Counted from the first letter of the stretch, positions 1 to 9,432 are shown. The stretch: 64,000 bases of DNA from Cohnella phaseoli (GCF_003386235.1 NZ_QRDZ01000042.1:23451-87450), one strand, 5' to 3'. Translations and numbers: made by a program. The notes: generated by a model not told the origin, from the letters alone.

Positions 1-981
1 CACCTCAACCCGTGTCGCATCGCCTTCGAACCACGGTCGGCAAGCGCAGTAGTAATGATAGAGCGTACCGTTCCACACGACGACCGACGATTTATGAGCG
101 TGAATCTCGTCCAGCTCTCCCGGGGAGCCGTGCGGGAGCAGCGGCTTGTCGAGCGTCGTCCACCGAAGCAAATCCTCGGATACCGCCAATAACCCCTGCG
201 CATGCTTCCCGTCCAAGCCGAACCCGAAGTTCAACCAGCGCCCTGTCTCTCCGTCGTAGCGGATGCAAGGATCGCTATAGAACTGACTGTAGAACGTTCC
301 TTCTTTGCACGGCATCACCGGATTGCCGCCATAACGCTCCCAATGCATCAGGTCGTCCGATGTTGCGACGCCCGTCTCTTCCTTCCATGGCCATACACCA
401 TCGCCCTTGGCGTTGTAGAACATCCAGTACTTCCCGCCATGCTCCAGCAGACAGCACTTGTACAAGCCTTCTTTTTCCCAATCGCCGCCGTTCTCGTACG
501 TATAGATCGGGCGCTCAAGCCGATGCCATTCCCGCAGCGATTCGTCCGTCGTCCAAGCCAGCCCCATCACGGCTCCCCCGGCTTCGTATCCCTCGTCTGG
601 ATAAGCATGATAGATCATCCAGTACTTACCGTCCCGCTTGCGAAGCGTCGGCGTCTCACGGATCTCGTTCGAATTCAGCAGCATCCACGAACCCGCCGCA
701 CCGACCCGGTCCCAGCGGTCCGAGTCCTCCAATCGGGGGAGAATGACAGCTTCGTGCCGCCATTCCAGCAGATCGTCGCTGACGGCAAGTCCCGTTTGAT
801 AGCCGATGCCGTCAAAGCCGACGTGCATCATGTAGAACCGTCCGTTATGCCGGAAGACGAACGGGCAGTCCACGCCGTGAGAATCGTAGCGTCCCGCGAT
901 TCCGGATCCGGACAGCGCCGGCGTTACCATCTTGCTAGGCGTGCTCCACCTGGCGAGCCACTCTTCCTGTTCCACTCTCAT
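1..981 (-). CDS. Glycosidase with five-bladed beta-propeller fold (GH43/GH32-like), 3' end cut by window
   Basis: An open frame runs from an ATG at 981 to the window edge, so only the first 327 codons are present. The protein has the alternating 'DGKYWMIYHAY', 'GGKYWMFYNAKG' and 'NGTLYHYYCACRPW' blades and the 'TSDDLMHWER' / 'SDDLLEWRH' motifs typical of the GH32/43/62/68/117/130 propeller superfamily. Asp38 in 'GVDCPF' and the Glu of 'IRETPTLRK' are the likely catalytic carboxylates. No signal peptide is seen, so it should act in the cytosol on imported oligosaccharide. It starts 7 nt after the stop of the upstream permease and is the last visible gene of the kinase-regulator-transporter operon. 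The exact substrate cannot be told from sequence. Confidence 0.75.
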   Translation of the reverse strand, partial: MRVEQEEWLARWSTPSKMVTPALSGSGIAGRYDSHGVDCPFVFRHNGRFYMMHVGFDGIGYQTGLAVSDDLLEWRHEAVILPRLEDSDRWDRVGAAGSWMLLNSNEIRETPTLRKRDGKYWMIYHAYPDEGYEAGGAVMGLAWTTDESLREWHRLERPIYTYENGGDWEKEGLYKCCLLEHGGKYWMFYNAKGDGVWPWKEETGVATSDDLMHWERYGGNPVMPCKEGTFYSQFYSDPCIRYDGETGRWLNFGFGLDGKHAQGLLAVSEDLLRWTTLDKPLLPHGSPGELDEIHAHKSSVVVWNGTLYHYYCACRPWFEGDATRVEV

Positions 982-988
982 CTTAGCT

Positions 989-1804
989 TCATCCCTTCAC
1001 CGCGCCTGCCGCGACGCCTTTAATAATGTATTTCTGCAGCGCCAGATACAACGCCAGCACGGGAATCGCCGCCAGAATGAGCGACACCAGCGCCAGGTTC
1101 CACTGTTGGCTGTACGTTCCGAAATATCGGTAGACGGTCAGTTGCAGCGTCATCACTTCCTCTCGCTGAAGCATGAGGAAAGAGAGAATAAAGTCGTTCC
1201 AAACCCACAGCACGTTTAACACCGCTGCAGTGGCCGTGACGGGTAGCAGCAGCGGAACGATAATGCGAAAGAACGTCTGGTAGACGTTCGCCCCGTCGAT
1301 TCGAGCGGCCTCTTCCAGCTCCGCCGGAAGCTGAGTCATAAAGCCCCTGTAGAGGAAAATCGTAAACGGAGAGAACAACGCGACGATCATCAGCACTAGT
1401 CCTAAGCGGGAGTTCATCAGATTCAGCTCGGATGCCAGCTTAACCAGAGGGATCATAATCGTCTGGAATGGCACCATCATCGACAGCGTGAAGAACATGA
1501 GCAGCCAGAAGCCGCGAGAACCGTTCATTCGCGAGATCCGATAGGCCGCCATTGCGCTTAGCAGCAGCGTGAATCCGACTCCTAAAGCCGTTACGAGCAC
1601 CGTATTCCATAGCGCCCGCGGGTAATGCATATCCTTCCACACCCGCTTGTAGTTGCCGAGCTCCCATGTCTCCGGCCAAGACACGAAGGAACGGAGCATC
1701 TCCCCGTTCGTCTTGAAAGAGTTCAACAGGGCGAACAGAATCGGCAGCAAAAATAGAAGCGCGAGCAGCACAGCCGCGATTTCTCCGAAGCCTCTGCGAA
1801 TCAT
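989..1804 (-). CDS. Carbohydrate ABC transporter permease, MalG type
   Basis: This 271-residue protein has six predicted membrane segments and the CUT1 inner-membrane EAA loop 'ELEEAARIDGANVYQTF' at about residues 165-181, which docks on the shared ATPase. The C-terminal 'KYIIKGVAAGAVKG' is the usual end of MalG-type permeases. Its ATG overlaps the stop of the upstream MalF-type permease (ATGA), showing translational coupling. No ATPase is encoded in the operon; in this group a shared MsmX-type ATPase usually energises several importers. The glycosidase gene follows 7 nt downstream. Confidence 0.92.
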   Translation of the reverse strand: MIRRGFGEIAAVLLALLFLLPILFALLNSFKTNGEMLRSFVSWPETWELGNYKRVWKDMHYPRALWNTVLVTALGVGFTLLLSAMAAYRISRMNGSRGFWLLMFFTLSMMVPFQTIMIPLVKLASELNLMNSRLGLVLMIVALFSPFTIFLYRGFMTQLPAELEEAARIDGANVYQTFFRIIVPLLLPVTATAAVLNVLWVWNDFILSFLMLQREEVMTLQLTVYRYFGTYSQQWNLALVSLILAAIPVLALYLALQKYIIKGVAAGAVKG

Positions 1805-2691
1805 GCGCTCACCTCCTTATTGCGCAATACTCGGAACTGTATGAGCATAACGATGACGATAAACAAGCAGAACACGATCGAGCGGGCCGTTCCCGATCCA
1901 TACGAGTTCGCCGTGAACGCCTCGCGGTAAATGTTGATCGCCAAGCTTTGGCTGGAATTGGCCGGGCCTCCGCCGGTCAAAGCCAAAATCAGGTCGAACA
2001 CTTTGAAGGAATTCGTCGTCGTCAGAAAAACATTGGAGACGATCGCGGGCATCAGCAGCGGAAGGGTCATTTTCCAGAACCTCGTCCAGCTCCCCGCTCC
2101 GTCCACATGCATCGCTTCCTTCAACTCTCCGGGGATGCCTTGAAGTCCTGCCAAATAGATCACCATGGCCAGCCCGACGCTCGACCATAGGGAAACCCCG
2201 GCAATCGGATACAGGATGTGGTCCGGGTTGCCTAGAAAGCTATAAGTAAGAAAGTTCCACCCCAGCTTCGTTCCCAATTCGTAGAAGACGGAGGAAAACA
2301 CGAATTTCCATAGGAAGCCGACCACGATCAAGGAAATGACGTTCGGCGAGAAGAAGACGACGCGAAGCGCGTATTTCGATTTCAGCTTGGAATCGACGAG
2401 CAGCGCCAGAAGTACGCCGAAGACGTTGACAAGCACGATGTTCAGCGCGGAAAATTGCAGCGTAAACAAGAAAGAATCGCGGAATTCTCCGCTGTGCAGC
2501 AGCAGATCCGCATAGTTGCGAAAGCCGACCCAATTAAACGAATTTTGCAAGCCGTCCCAATCGGTGAACGAATACAGCAACGAGCCTCCGAGCGGAACGA
2601 TGAAAAAGATCGCATACAGTATCAAGATCGGACCGATAAAAGATAACGTAATCCCGATCCCTCTTAGCTTCGACGAAGCCCCGGATGACAT
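1801..2691 (-). CDS. Carbohydrate ABC transporter permease, MalF type
   Basis: The protein is a six-helix CUT1 permease: a long N-terminal membrane segment, 'LYSFTDWDG' typical of MalF/UgpA homologues, and an EAA loop 'ELKEAMHVDGAGSWTRFWKM'. I chose the ATG at 2691 ('MSSGASS') because GGGAGTGG lies 8-9 nt before it; a TTG at 2730 would add 13 residues without a better ribosome binding site. It pairs with the MalG-type permease to form the membrane channel for the sugar delivered by the lipoprotein encoded just upstream, from which it is separated by about 60 nt. Confidence 0.92.
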   Translation of the reverse strand: MSSGASSKLRGIGITLSFIGPILILYAIFFIVPLGGSLLYSFTDWDGLQNSFNWVGFRNYADLLLHSGEFRDSFLFTLQFSALNIVLVNVFGVLLALLVDSKLKSKYALRVVFFSPNVISLIVVGFLWKFVFSSVFYELGTKLGWNFLTYSFLGNPDHILYPIAGVSLWSSVGLAMVIYLAGLQGIPGELKEAMHVDGAGSWTRFWKMTLPLLMPAIVSNVFLTTTNSFKVFDLILALTGGGPANSSQSLAINIYREAFTANSYGSGTARSIVFCLFIVIVMLIQFRVLRNKEVSA

Positions 2692-2753
2692 TTCAAACCA
2701 CTCCCAGAAGAGGAGAAGGACACTTCTCAAGGTGCCCTTCCGCCTCTAACTCT

Positions 2754-4064
2754 TTATTTTTTCGCCCACGAAGCCGCGATTTCCGTCATGACGTCTTCTG
2801 CCGTTTTCTTCTTGAAGAAGTAGCCCTGCATGATCGCTTCCGCCTCTACCCGAGTCGAGCCGTTCATCAGCACTTGCGACCATGGAACAACCTTCTGCGC
2901 GTTGACGTAGGACAGAATATCGTCGGCGATCGGATTGCTGGAGACGGTTACGCCTTCGATGGCCGGAATCTGCTTCATATTCTCGTTGGCAATGCCGTTG
3001 CCTTCCTTGGTCGTTAGCCATTCGAACAGCTTCTTAGCCGCTTCCTGATGGGCGGACTTGGTCGTGATCGCGTAGGAGACGTTCACGTTAACTCCCAGCT
3101 TCGCATCGTCGGCGTTGTCGCTGTAAGGGATGGCGCCGAAACCGAGCTTCGCGTCTTTGTTGATGTCGATAATGCTGGAATACGCCCAGTAGCCTTGCTG
3201 AAGCATGGCGACCTTGCCTTGAGCCAGCAACGATAGGCTCGCGTTATAGTTATTGGAAGAGGCTTGCGGATCGGCATTCCCATAGATCAGGTCCAACGTT
3301 GCAAATCCTTGCTTCAGCCGATCCGATTGGATAGACTGACCGGCCTTGGCGTTCTCCGCCAGCGCTTTGACGTCGTCGGCCGTACCCGCGATCGTCGTGA
3401 ACAGGGTATGAGCAAGCGTCCATCCATCCGCTACCGCCAAACCGAACGGCGTAATGTTGTTCGCTTTGAGCTTGTCGATCGCCTCCCGCAGTTCCGTCTG
3501 CGTCTTAGGAAAAGCTTCGATGCCCGCTTCCTTGAACAAATCCTTGTTGTAATAGATGCCCATTCCGGAAATGTCGAGCGGAATCCCGTAGATTTTACCG
3601 TCCGGTGTCGTCATCTGCGAACGAATCTGCTCCGAATAATTGCCGATATAAGCATCGTTGGCCAGATCGAGGATATGTCCGGCTTGTCCGAGCTCCAACA
3701 GATCTCCGTATTCGCCCATGACGATATCCGGCATGTCGTTGGAGGCGATCTTCGTCTTTAGCACCGTGTAATAATCCTGGTCGTTTACGAGCAGGTCAAC
3801 CGTGATGCTTGGGTTCTGCTCCGTAAATTTCTTGAAAGTCTCCTCCAATGCCTGCCGTTTGTCCATATTGAAAAGGAAGGCAGTAAGCGTTACGGGCTCG
3901 CCCCCGGCGCTGGCGCTTGGCGAAGCGCTCTCGCCAGCCGGCGAGGAAGCGGGGCTAACCGACGGCGAAGAAGCGTTGCCGCCGTTATTGCCGCAACCGC
4001 CAAGCACGAGGGCAGAGCCGATCAACAGCGTGGATGTCAGGGTTAGCAAGTTCTGTTTGCGCAA
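2754..4064 (-). CDS. Sugar-binding lipoprotein of ABC transporter (SBP family 1)
   Basis: A lipoprotein signal peptide ends in the lipobox 'LGGC' with Cys24 as the lipid-anchored residue, followed by a Ser/Pro/Gly/Ala linker and a bacterial type 1 solute-binding fold ('MGIYYNKDLFKEAGI', 'GIPLDISG', 'GQAGHILDL'). I start it at a TTG at 4064, which has GAGAGGGG 7-8 nt upstream; longer frames to a GTG at 4121 would put non-signal residues before the signal peptide and run over the promoter. It captures an oligosaccharide outside the membrane and hands it to the two permeases downstream. The ligand is unknown; the glycosidase in the operon suggests an oligosaccharide. Confidence 0.93.
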   Translation of the reverse strand: MRKQNLLTLTSTLLIGSALVLGGCGNNGGNASSPSVSPASSPAGESASPSASAGGEPVTLTAFLFNMDKRQALEETFKKFTEQNPSITVDLLVNDQDYYTVLKTKIASNDMPDIVMGEYGDLLELGQAGHILDLANDAYIGNYSEQIRSQMTTPDGKIYGIPLDISGMGIYYNKDLFKEAGIEAFPKTQTELREAIDKLKANNITPFGLAVADGWTLAHTLFTTIAGTADDVKALAENAKAGQSIQSDRLKQGFATLDLIYGNADPQASSNNYNASLSLLAQGKVAMLQQGYWAYSSIIDINKDAKLGFGAIPYSDNADDAKLGVNVNVSYAITTKSAHQEAAKKLFEWLTTKEGNGIANENMKQIPAIEGVTVSSNPIADDILSYVNAQKVVPWSQVLMNGSTRVEAEAIMQGYFFKKKTAEDVMTEIAASWAKK

Positions 4065-4095
4065 AATAAAGACCCCTCTCGAATTGAATATCCTC

Positions 4096-4160
4096 ATTAT
4101 AAGGATTCCGAGAAGGGCCACCTACCATGATATTAAGCAATCGATTAGCACGATATTAAG
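4096..4160 (-). promoter_or_regulatory. Activator-type promoter of the transporter genes with two direct repeats
   Basis: On the minus strand a perfect -10 TATAAT (4096-4101) lacks a recognisable -35. Upstream lie two near-identical direct repeats, read on the plus strand as CATGATATTAAG (4126-4137) and CACGATATTAAG (4149-4160), 23 bp apart. Taking the start near 4089, they centre at about -43 and -66, the layout of a class II AraC-family activator. The second repeat overlaps the 3' end of the regulator gene. The natural candidate to bind is that regulator. Confidence 0.6.
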
Positions 4161-5769
4161 ATCGTTCGCGCCTGACCGTCGAGTTAATGCGGTATTCGGA
4201 AGGCGTGCGCCCGTATTCCCTCTTGAATAGCTTGTCGAAGTAACTGAAATGATCGTAGCCTACGGCTGAGGCGATCGCGGAGACGGAGCGGTCGTCCTCC
4301 TCCAGCATCCGTCTCGCCTCGTCTAGACGCTGAGTATGAATGTAACGAACGACCGTGACGCCGAATTGCCGCTTGAACTGGGAAGCCAAATACTCTTTGC
4401 TCATAAAGAATCTCTCGGCCAAGTCCGCAAGCGACATTTCCTCTCGAAAGCCGATGTCGATATACTCCTTCACTGCGAGCGCCCGGTTTCCTCGCGTCGA
4501 GCTTTCCGCCAGATAGGCGGCGTCGGTTACGAAGGATTGCAGCGTCTCCTCGAACAGATCCAACGCTCTCGCCCCGTCGAAGTCGATCCTCGTCGCAAAC
4601 GGCTCCACCCCGTCCAGCAGATCGGCAGCACAGCGCAAGCCGAATTCCGTCTCCACTCGCGCCAGCAGCAGCGTCCAGGCCTGGAACAGGAACATCGCCG
4701 ACAGACGCCCGGAAGCGGTCGCCGCCCCGAACAGCCGCTCTAATTCGCCGCGAATCCGAAACGGCAGCCCGTGCTTGATTAAATGGCAAGCCTTCGGCAC
4801 GAACGCGTCAACCGCCGCAAGCAGCTCGGGGCTGGAAGCCTGACGATTCGCCTGTCCGTTCGGAAAGATTGCTGTTCCTAGCTCAAGCGAACGAAGATCG
4901 GCATAGAACGCCGAGTCCTCCAACGCTGCGATTGCCGAAGAGAAGTCGGCTATACGTCGGCCCAAGTCGTCGGATAAGGCGAAAGCTTTCAATTTGAGCA
5001 CTTGACCGAGCGCGTCCAATAGCTCCTTCACCCACTCTCCCGAGGAGACGGAAGCGGGAACGGTCAACCAATAGCTCCAGTCGTACCGTCCGGACGGACC
5101 GAACAACAAATGCAAATCTACGCTCTCCGCATGTTCGGCAATAAGCTTACCAATCGCATAGTTCAGCAATTGTTTATCCTTATTAAATCGCTCCCGCAGC
5201 GCATATTCATAATCCGCAATTGCGATGACATGGACTTGGCACAAGTCCTCTCGGACAAACGCGGGAAGCCGTTCCGTCTCCTCCCGCGACAGCTTGCGCC
5301 CTTCGTACACATTGTCCAACACGGAGGCCAAGCGAAGCTGCGACTTCTCCCGCTTCATTTCCTCCCACAGCCGTTCAGTTTGTTCCCGGAACCGATTTTT
5401 GCCGATTCGCTCCTTCGCTTTGGCTAAAGCCGCCTCCACGTCTTCTCGATCAAACGGCTTAAGCACGTAATCAACGGCCTCGTTCGCGAGAGCCTGCTTC
5501 ACGTAACCGAAATCGTTATGTCCGCTGACAACGATAACCGGAATGTCGAGCTTGCGTTCGCGCAGGCGCTCCAGTAATTCGTTCCCGTTCATCACGGGCA
5601 TGATCATATCGAGCACGATCAGGTCAGGCTCTTCGTTCCGCACGGCATCCAGCCCTCCGACGCCCGTCTCGGCCTCCCGGATCGATTCGATTGCCGGATC
5701 AATCTCTAACAGCAATCTTTTTAGCGCCCTTCTGACTTTCGGCTCGTCTTCGATGATCAGTACTTTCAT
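4156..5769 (-). CDS. Response regulator, receiver plus AraC-type DNA-binding domain (YesN family)
   Basis: This 537-residue protein begins with a receiver domain (acidic pocket Glu7/Asp8, phosphoacceptor Asp54 in 'LIVLDMIMP', Lys in 'VLKPFD') and ends with two AraC helix-turn-helix motifs ('MSLADLAERFFMSKEYLASQFKRQFG' split around residues 440-470, then 'SVSAIASAVGYDHFSYFDKLFKREYG'). The middle 250 residues are the variable linker of the YesN family. The ATG at 5769 overlaps the kinase stop as ATGA and has GGAGG upstream. It should be phosphorylated by the kinase encoded just before it and activate the transporter genes that follow. Confidence 0.93.
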   Translation of the reverse strand: MKVLIIEDEPKVRRALKRLLLEIDPAIESIREAETGVGGLDAVRNEEPDLIVLDMIMPVMNGNELLERLRERKLDIPVIVVSGHNDFGYVKQALANEAVDYVLKPFDREDVEAALAKAKERIGKNRFREQTERLWEEMKREKSQLRLASVLDNVYEGRKLSREETERLPAFVREDLCQVHVIAIADYEYALRERFNKDKQLLNYAIGKLIAEHAESVDLHLLFGPSGRYDWSYWLTVPASVSSGEWVKELLDALGQVLKLKAFALSDDLGRRIADFSSAIAALEDSAFYADLRSLELGTAIFPNGQANRQASSPELLAAVDAFVPKACHLIKHGLPFRIRGELERLFGAATASGRLSAMFLFQAWTLLLARVETEFGLRCAADLLDGVEPFATRIDFDGARALDLFEETLQSFVTDAAYLAESSTRGNRALAVKEYIDIGFREEMSLADLAERFFMSKEYLASQFKRQFGVTVVRYIHTQRLDEARRMLEEDDRSVSAIASAVGYDHFSYFDKLFKREYGRTPSEYRINSTVRRERS

Positions 5770-7439
5770 GATGCCGCCTCCGTCCTCCAACTGATCGATA
5801 CGCTTGTCTTTCCATGGATCGCTTTAATAGCAATGCCATCGGAGCCAGGAAACAAATATTGCACGCGCTTATGCACGTTGGCGAGCCCCACGCTTGTCCC
5901 GAGCGACCCGCTCTCCCGCACCTGCCGAGTTAACTGATCCGCTTCCCGTTCATCGAGCGTACCGGCCGAATCGCTCACCGTCAACACCACGCTCCCGTCC
6001 GTCTCATGCGCCTCGATCGCAATCTTGCCATGACCGGAGCGGGAAATACCGTGAACGAAAGCATTCTCAACGATGGGCTGAAGGCTGAGCTTCAGCATCG
6101 GCGCCGTCTCCAGATGATTCGGAATGTCGATGCGGAATTCCAGGCGATCCTCGAATCGGTACTTCTGAATCGCCAGATAATTGCGGATGTGATCGACCTC
6201 GGCAGAGAGCGTTACAATGTCATTTTGATGATCCGTCGTATAGCGGAACATAGCCGAGAGCGACTTGACCATTTTACAAACGTTGTCGGCCCCGGCCTCC
6301 AGAGCTTCGGAGTAGATCGAAGTCAGCGTATTGTATAGAAAATGCGGATTGATCTGCGACTGAAGGGCCCGCATCTGCGCGACCGATTCGCTCATCTTAA
6401 GCTCGTACTCTCGCTTGATCAACGCCTCGATTCGTTCGACCATGGATCGGAATTGCAGCTCGAGAAACCCGATCTCGTCCCTACGTTCCCGCTTCGGTTT
6501 CCATCCCGCCAGACTGAAGTCGCCCTTGCCGACTTCTCGCATCCGTTTGACCAGGCCATAGATCGGAACGGAGATTTGCCGGGACAGCATGAGCCACAGC
6601 ACGATTCCGACCAGCAAAAATGCGGCCCCCCAGAGCAGGGTCGGCTTGACGGCGTCCCACGCAATCTCCTGCAGCGTAGCCTTGGACAGAAAGGTCGCGA
6701 CTGTCCACCCATAGACGTTGGTCTCGCTTACGATCTCAAGCTGATCCTTGGCATCCGGCGGTTCCTTCAAGGTCGAATAGATGACGGTGCCGTCCGCATC
6801 GCGGATTTCCGTATTTTCTACGATAAAATCTTTGCCCAGCATATTTTGAAAATACGTGCCGCCCAGGTCGATGCCGATCACCCCTGCCTGCATCTTCTCA
6901 ATGACGTCAGGGATCGATCGTCCCACGAACAGCAACGGCTGGTCGGACTCGGCGCTCGCGTTACGAACGACGACCAGATTGCCGTCGTGGCGTTTCGTCT
7001 CCTCGATCCATGCCGGATTGTCCGTCTCGGGAACCTGCTCGTTGCGAACATCCAGAAATTTCGCATTCACTTTGAACATCCGATGATCCGCATCCCTGTA
7101 CAAGTACACGTTACTGAAGTCGTTCAGCGAATGGGTCAATATTTTCAGCAAATTTTCCACGCGGCGCTGCTTCGCGATCGCTTCCTCGCCGGCATGCTGG
7201 CTTTCCGTAACAAAATTGTACAACTCGGCCGTCTGATAGATGCTTAGCATATTGTTGTCCATACCGCGAATCGACAGCTCGAACGACTGGTTAAGTCGGT
7301 CGGCCTGCGATTTGTATTGGGCGATCAGTTCGCTCTTCAGACGTTGATTAATCGAGTCATAAGAGACGAACACGTTCACGGCGAGCGGAAGAATCGTGCA
7401 AAACAGCAGCAACGCCAGCAGCTTGAATTTAATTTTCAT
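5766..7439 (-). CDS. Membrane sensor histidine kinase, YesM family
   Basis: Translation from the ATG at 7439 gives 557 residues. There is an N-terminal membrane segment (about 6-25), an extracellular sensor of about 240 residues, a second membrane segment (265-285), a HAMP linker, and the His_kinase core with 'INPHFLYNTL' (His366) followed by the ATP-binding N box 'PIVENAFVHG'. The frame is open 90 codons further upstream, but that part overlaps the divergent mutarotase promoter and is not kinase-like. It is the first gene of an apparent six-gene operon and probably senses an extracellular sugar or the loaded binding protein. Confidence 0.93.
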   Translation of the reverse strand: MKIKFKLLALLLFCTILPLAVNVFVSYDSINQRLKSELIAQYKSQADRLNQSFELSIRGMDNNMLSIYQTAELYNFVTESQHAGEEAIAKQRRVENLLKILTHSLNDFSNVYLYRDADHRMFKVNAKFLDVRNEQVPETDNPAWIEETKRHDGNLVVVRNASAESDQPLLFVGRSIPDVIEKMQAGVIGIDLGGTYFQNMLGKDFIVENTEIRDADGTVIYSTLKEPPDAKDQLEIVSETNVYGWTVATFLSKATLQEIAWDAVKPTLLWGAAFLLVGIVLWLMLSRQISVPIYGLVKRMREVGKGDFSLAGWKPKRERRDEIGFLELQFRSMVERIEALIKREYELKMSESVAQMRALQSQINPHFLYNTLTSIYSEALEAGADNVCKMVKSLSAMFRYTTDHQNDIVTLSAEVDHIRNYLAIQKYRFEDRLEFRIDIPNHLETAPMLKLSLQPIVENAFVHGISRSGHGKIAIEAHETDGSVVLTVSDSAGTLDEREADQLTRQVRESGSLGTSVGLANVHKRVQYLFPGSDGIAIKAIHGKTSVSISWRTEAAS

Positions 7440-7522
7440 CGAGACTGATTCACCGCCGGTTTTGTAGGATTGAAACCATGGAATCCCCCTTATTAAAACA
7501 CACGATCCCCCATTTGATAAGG

Positions 7523-7557
7523 TATAATAAAAGAGACAACCGCAAAGATCCAGGAGG
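7523..7557 (+). promoter_or_regulatory. -10 element and ribosome binding site before the mutarotase-like gene
   Basis: A perfect TATAAT at 7523-7528 has no clear -35 partner; AGGAGG at 7552-7557 lies 8 nt before the TTG start. The 126-bp gap also has to hold the promoter of the divergent kinase operon, for which I see no clear consensus. Confidence 0.45.
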
Positions 7558-7565
7558 AATAGACT

Positions 7566-8441
7566 TTGAGCGCCAACGAAAATTACACGATCAGCACCTA
7601 TACCGACGGCTTTCCATTGTACGAACTGAAGGAGCGCGACACCGATTCGTCCTTTGTCGTCTGTCCGCAACGCGGAGGCATTCTGACAAGCTGTCGTCTT
7701 CATGGACAAGAGCTGCTTTACTTAGATCGCGACACCTTTCTGAATCCGCAAGCGAACATCCGGGGCGGCAACCCCATACTGTTCCCGATCGCGGGCCAGC
7801 TTGTGAACGGCGAATACGAATGGAACGGACAAGTCTATCCGATGAAAAACCACGGAGTGGCACGGACTGCCGAGTGGGAAGTCGTAGAGACCGGCTCTTC
7901 GGATTCGGCGTTCATTACGTTGTCCCTGCGCAGCAATGCGGAGACTTTGGCCGCGTATCCGTTCGAGTTTGAGCTGGTTTTCACTTATCGGCTTAAGGAC
8001 GGCGTCCTCTCGCTTGAACAGCAATATCGCAACCTGTCCGCGGAGCCGATGCCGATGGTTGCCGGCTTTCATCCGTATTTCGCCACCGAGAGCAAAAATC
8101 TCACCTACGATACGGACGCGACCCGCATGCTGGATTACAACGACAAGCAAGAGAAGCCGTTCGACGGATATTTGAAGCTGGAGGGAATGGTCGAATCGGC
8201 GGCGCTTCTGAATGCCGACAAGCCGGAGATCGTTTTCCCGCTCGCCCAGGGACGCAGCGTTCGCTTAAGCTACAGCGAGCAGTTCCGTTACGTCGTGCTG
8301 TGGTCGGTGGAAGGCAAGCCGTTCGTCTGCGTAGAGCCTTGGACCGCCCTGAACGAAGCGCTCAACCATAAGAAGGAGCTGCTCATGGTCGCTCCGGGCG
8401 ACACTTTGGAGCTCGCTTTGAATTTTGCGTTGGAAGCTTAA
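7566..8441 (+). CDS. Aldose 1-epimerase (mutarotase) family protein
   Basis: The 291-residue protein fits the galactose mutarotase-like beta-sandwich: 'GGNPILFPIAGQL' near the N-terminus, the catalytic-type His in 'AGFHPYF', and 'CVEPWTALNEALN' containing the likely catalytic Glu. It would interconvert alpha and beta anomers of a sugar or sugar phosphate in the cytosol. The start is a TTG at 7566 supported by AGGAGG 8 nt upstream. It is a single gene, divergent from the sugar-uptake operon, and ends at a strong hairpin terminator. Which sugar it acts on is not visible; the family includes YihR, YphB and LacX-like members. Confidence 0.85.
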   Translation: MSANENYTISTYTDGFPLYELKERDTDSSFVVCPQRGGILTSCRLHGQELLYLDRDTFLNPQANIRGGNPILFPIAGQLVNGEYEWNGQVYPMKNHGVARTAEWEVVETGSSDSAFITLSLRSNAETLAAYPFEFELVFTYRLKDGVLSLEQQYRNLSAEPMPMVAGFHPYFATESKNLTYDTDATRMLDYNDKQEKPFDGYLKLEGMVESAALLNADKPEIVFPLAQGRSVRLSYSEQFRYVVLWSVEGKPFVCVEPWTALNEALNHKKELLMVAPGDTLELALNFALEA

Positions 8442-8452
8442 CCGACCAAGTG

Positions 8453-8507
8453 AAAAAGGACCTCAGTCTCCACCGTTTAAGGGTGGAAATTGAGGTCCTT
8501 TCATTTT
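8453..8507. terminator. Bidirectional hairpin terminator
   Basis: AAAGGACCTCA pairs with TGAGGTCCTTT, with an inner CCACC/GGGTGG stem. T-rich tracts follow on both strands, so it can serve the mutarotase gene (plus) and the TetR gene (minus), which converge here. Confidence 0.8.
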
Positions 8508-8529
8508 AAATGAGGGAACGGCCACTCAT

Positions 8530-9432
8530 CTACGTATTTGTACCGCCGATCAAGCTGTCCAGCCGACCAATCGTCTCCCCCGCATCGCTCGGCCCATACT
8601 CCTTAAGCAAAGCCAGCATTCCTCTCACCAGCAGACGATGGCCAGTAGACGGTTTCTCGACGATCTCCTTCAGCAGGGTCAGAGCTTCCATTAGATCGCG
8701 CTGCGTATCCTCGCTGCGCTCGGAGGCCGTCGCGACAATTCGGCCTTCTATCTGGGTCAGCAAAAACAGCTCCTCGGTGACGACCTCCTCCGTTAATCCG
8801 GCCAAGCTCCGCAGCTTGGCAAGATCCATCGGAGGCAGCATCGGCACCTCCCCCGAACGGAACAGCCCGTTCATCATATCGTCGAGCCGCCGCAAAATAT
8901 ACCGGCTTAGCTGCCGTCCGTCGAACACCTGCTCCTCGAAGAGCAACTGCTCGAAATACTGAGCCCACATTCCCGATACCAGCGCGGACGCATCGGCCAG
9001 ATAAGGGGTAACCTGCTCGCCGTAGATCGCCATCATGTGCGAAACGTGCCAGAGCTGCGATCTCGCGCGAAGTCGGAAGATCATTCCCTGAATTTGCGGA
9101 TGAAGACCGGTAAACGGCTCCTTGATCAGCATTTTCATAAAATCCAGCTGCTCGAGGACGAAGCGGTATTGGCGTTCAAGCTGGGAGGCAAACTTCTCCC
9201 GGGGAGGGAGAAGCGTGTCCCCGGGCTTCTCTCTCATTTCCGCGAACAACATTTCTCCGTAATACTCGATAACCGAGATGAGAAGATCGTCCTTGGACTT
9301 GAAGTAGAAGTAGATGGAGCCTTTAGCCATGCCAAGCTCGTCGACAATTTCCTGGATCGAGGTTGCGTTAAATCCTTTGCGGGCAAAGCAATGGATCGCC
9401 GCCTCAAGAATCAACTTCTTTTTATCCTGCAC
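8530..9432 (-). CDS. TetR/AcrR-family transcriptional repressor
   Basis: The N-terminal 60 residues are a typical TetR helix-turn-helix ('GFNATSIQEIVDELGMAKGSIYFYFKSKDDL'-like core at about 19-50). The remaining 240 residues form an unusually long ligand-binding part (300 residues against about 200 usual). The start is a GTG at 9432 with AAAGAAAGGG about 9 nt upstream. It lies 35 nt behind the RND exporter gene on the same strand, so both are probably co-transcribed and the repressor controls its own operon through sites near 12.7 kb. The inducer is unknown. Confidence 0.85.
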   Translation of the reverse strand: MQDKKKLILEAAIHCFARKGFNATSIQEIVDELGMAKGSIYFYFKSKDDLLISVIEYYGEMLFAEMREKPGDTLLPPREKFASQLERQYRFVLEQLDFMKMLIKEPFTGLHPQIQGMIFRLRARSQLWHVSHMMAIYGEQVTPYLADASALVSGMWAQYFEQLLFEEQVFDGRQLSRYILRRLDDMMNGLFRSGEVPMLPPMDLAKLRSLAGLTEEVVTEELFLLTQIEGRIVATASERSEDTQRDLMEALTLLKEIVEKPSTGHRLLVRGMLALLKEYGPSDAGETIGRLDSLIGGTNT

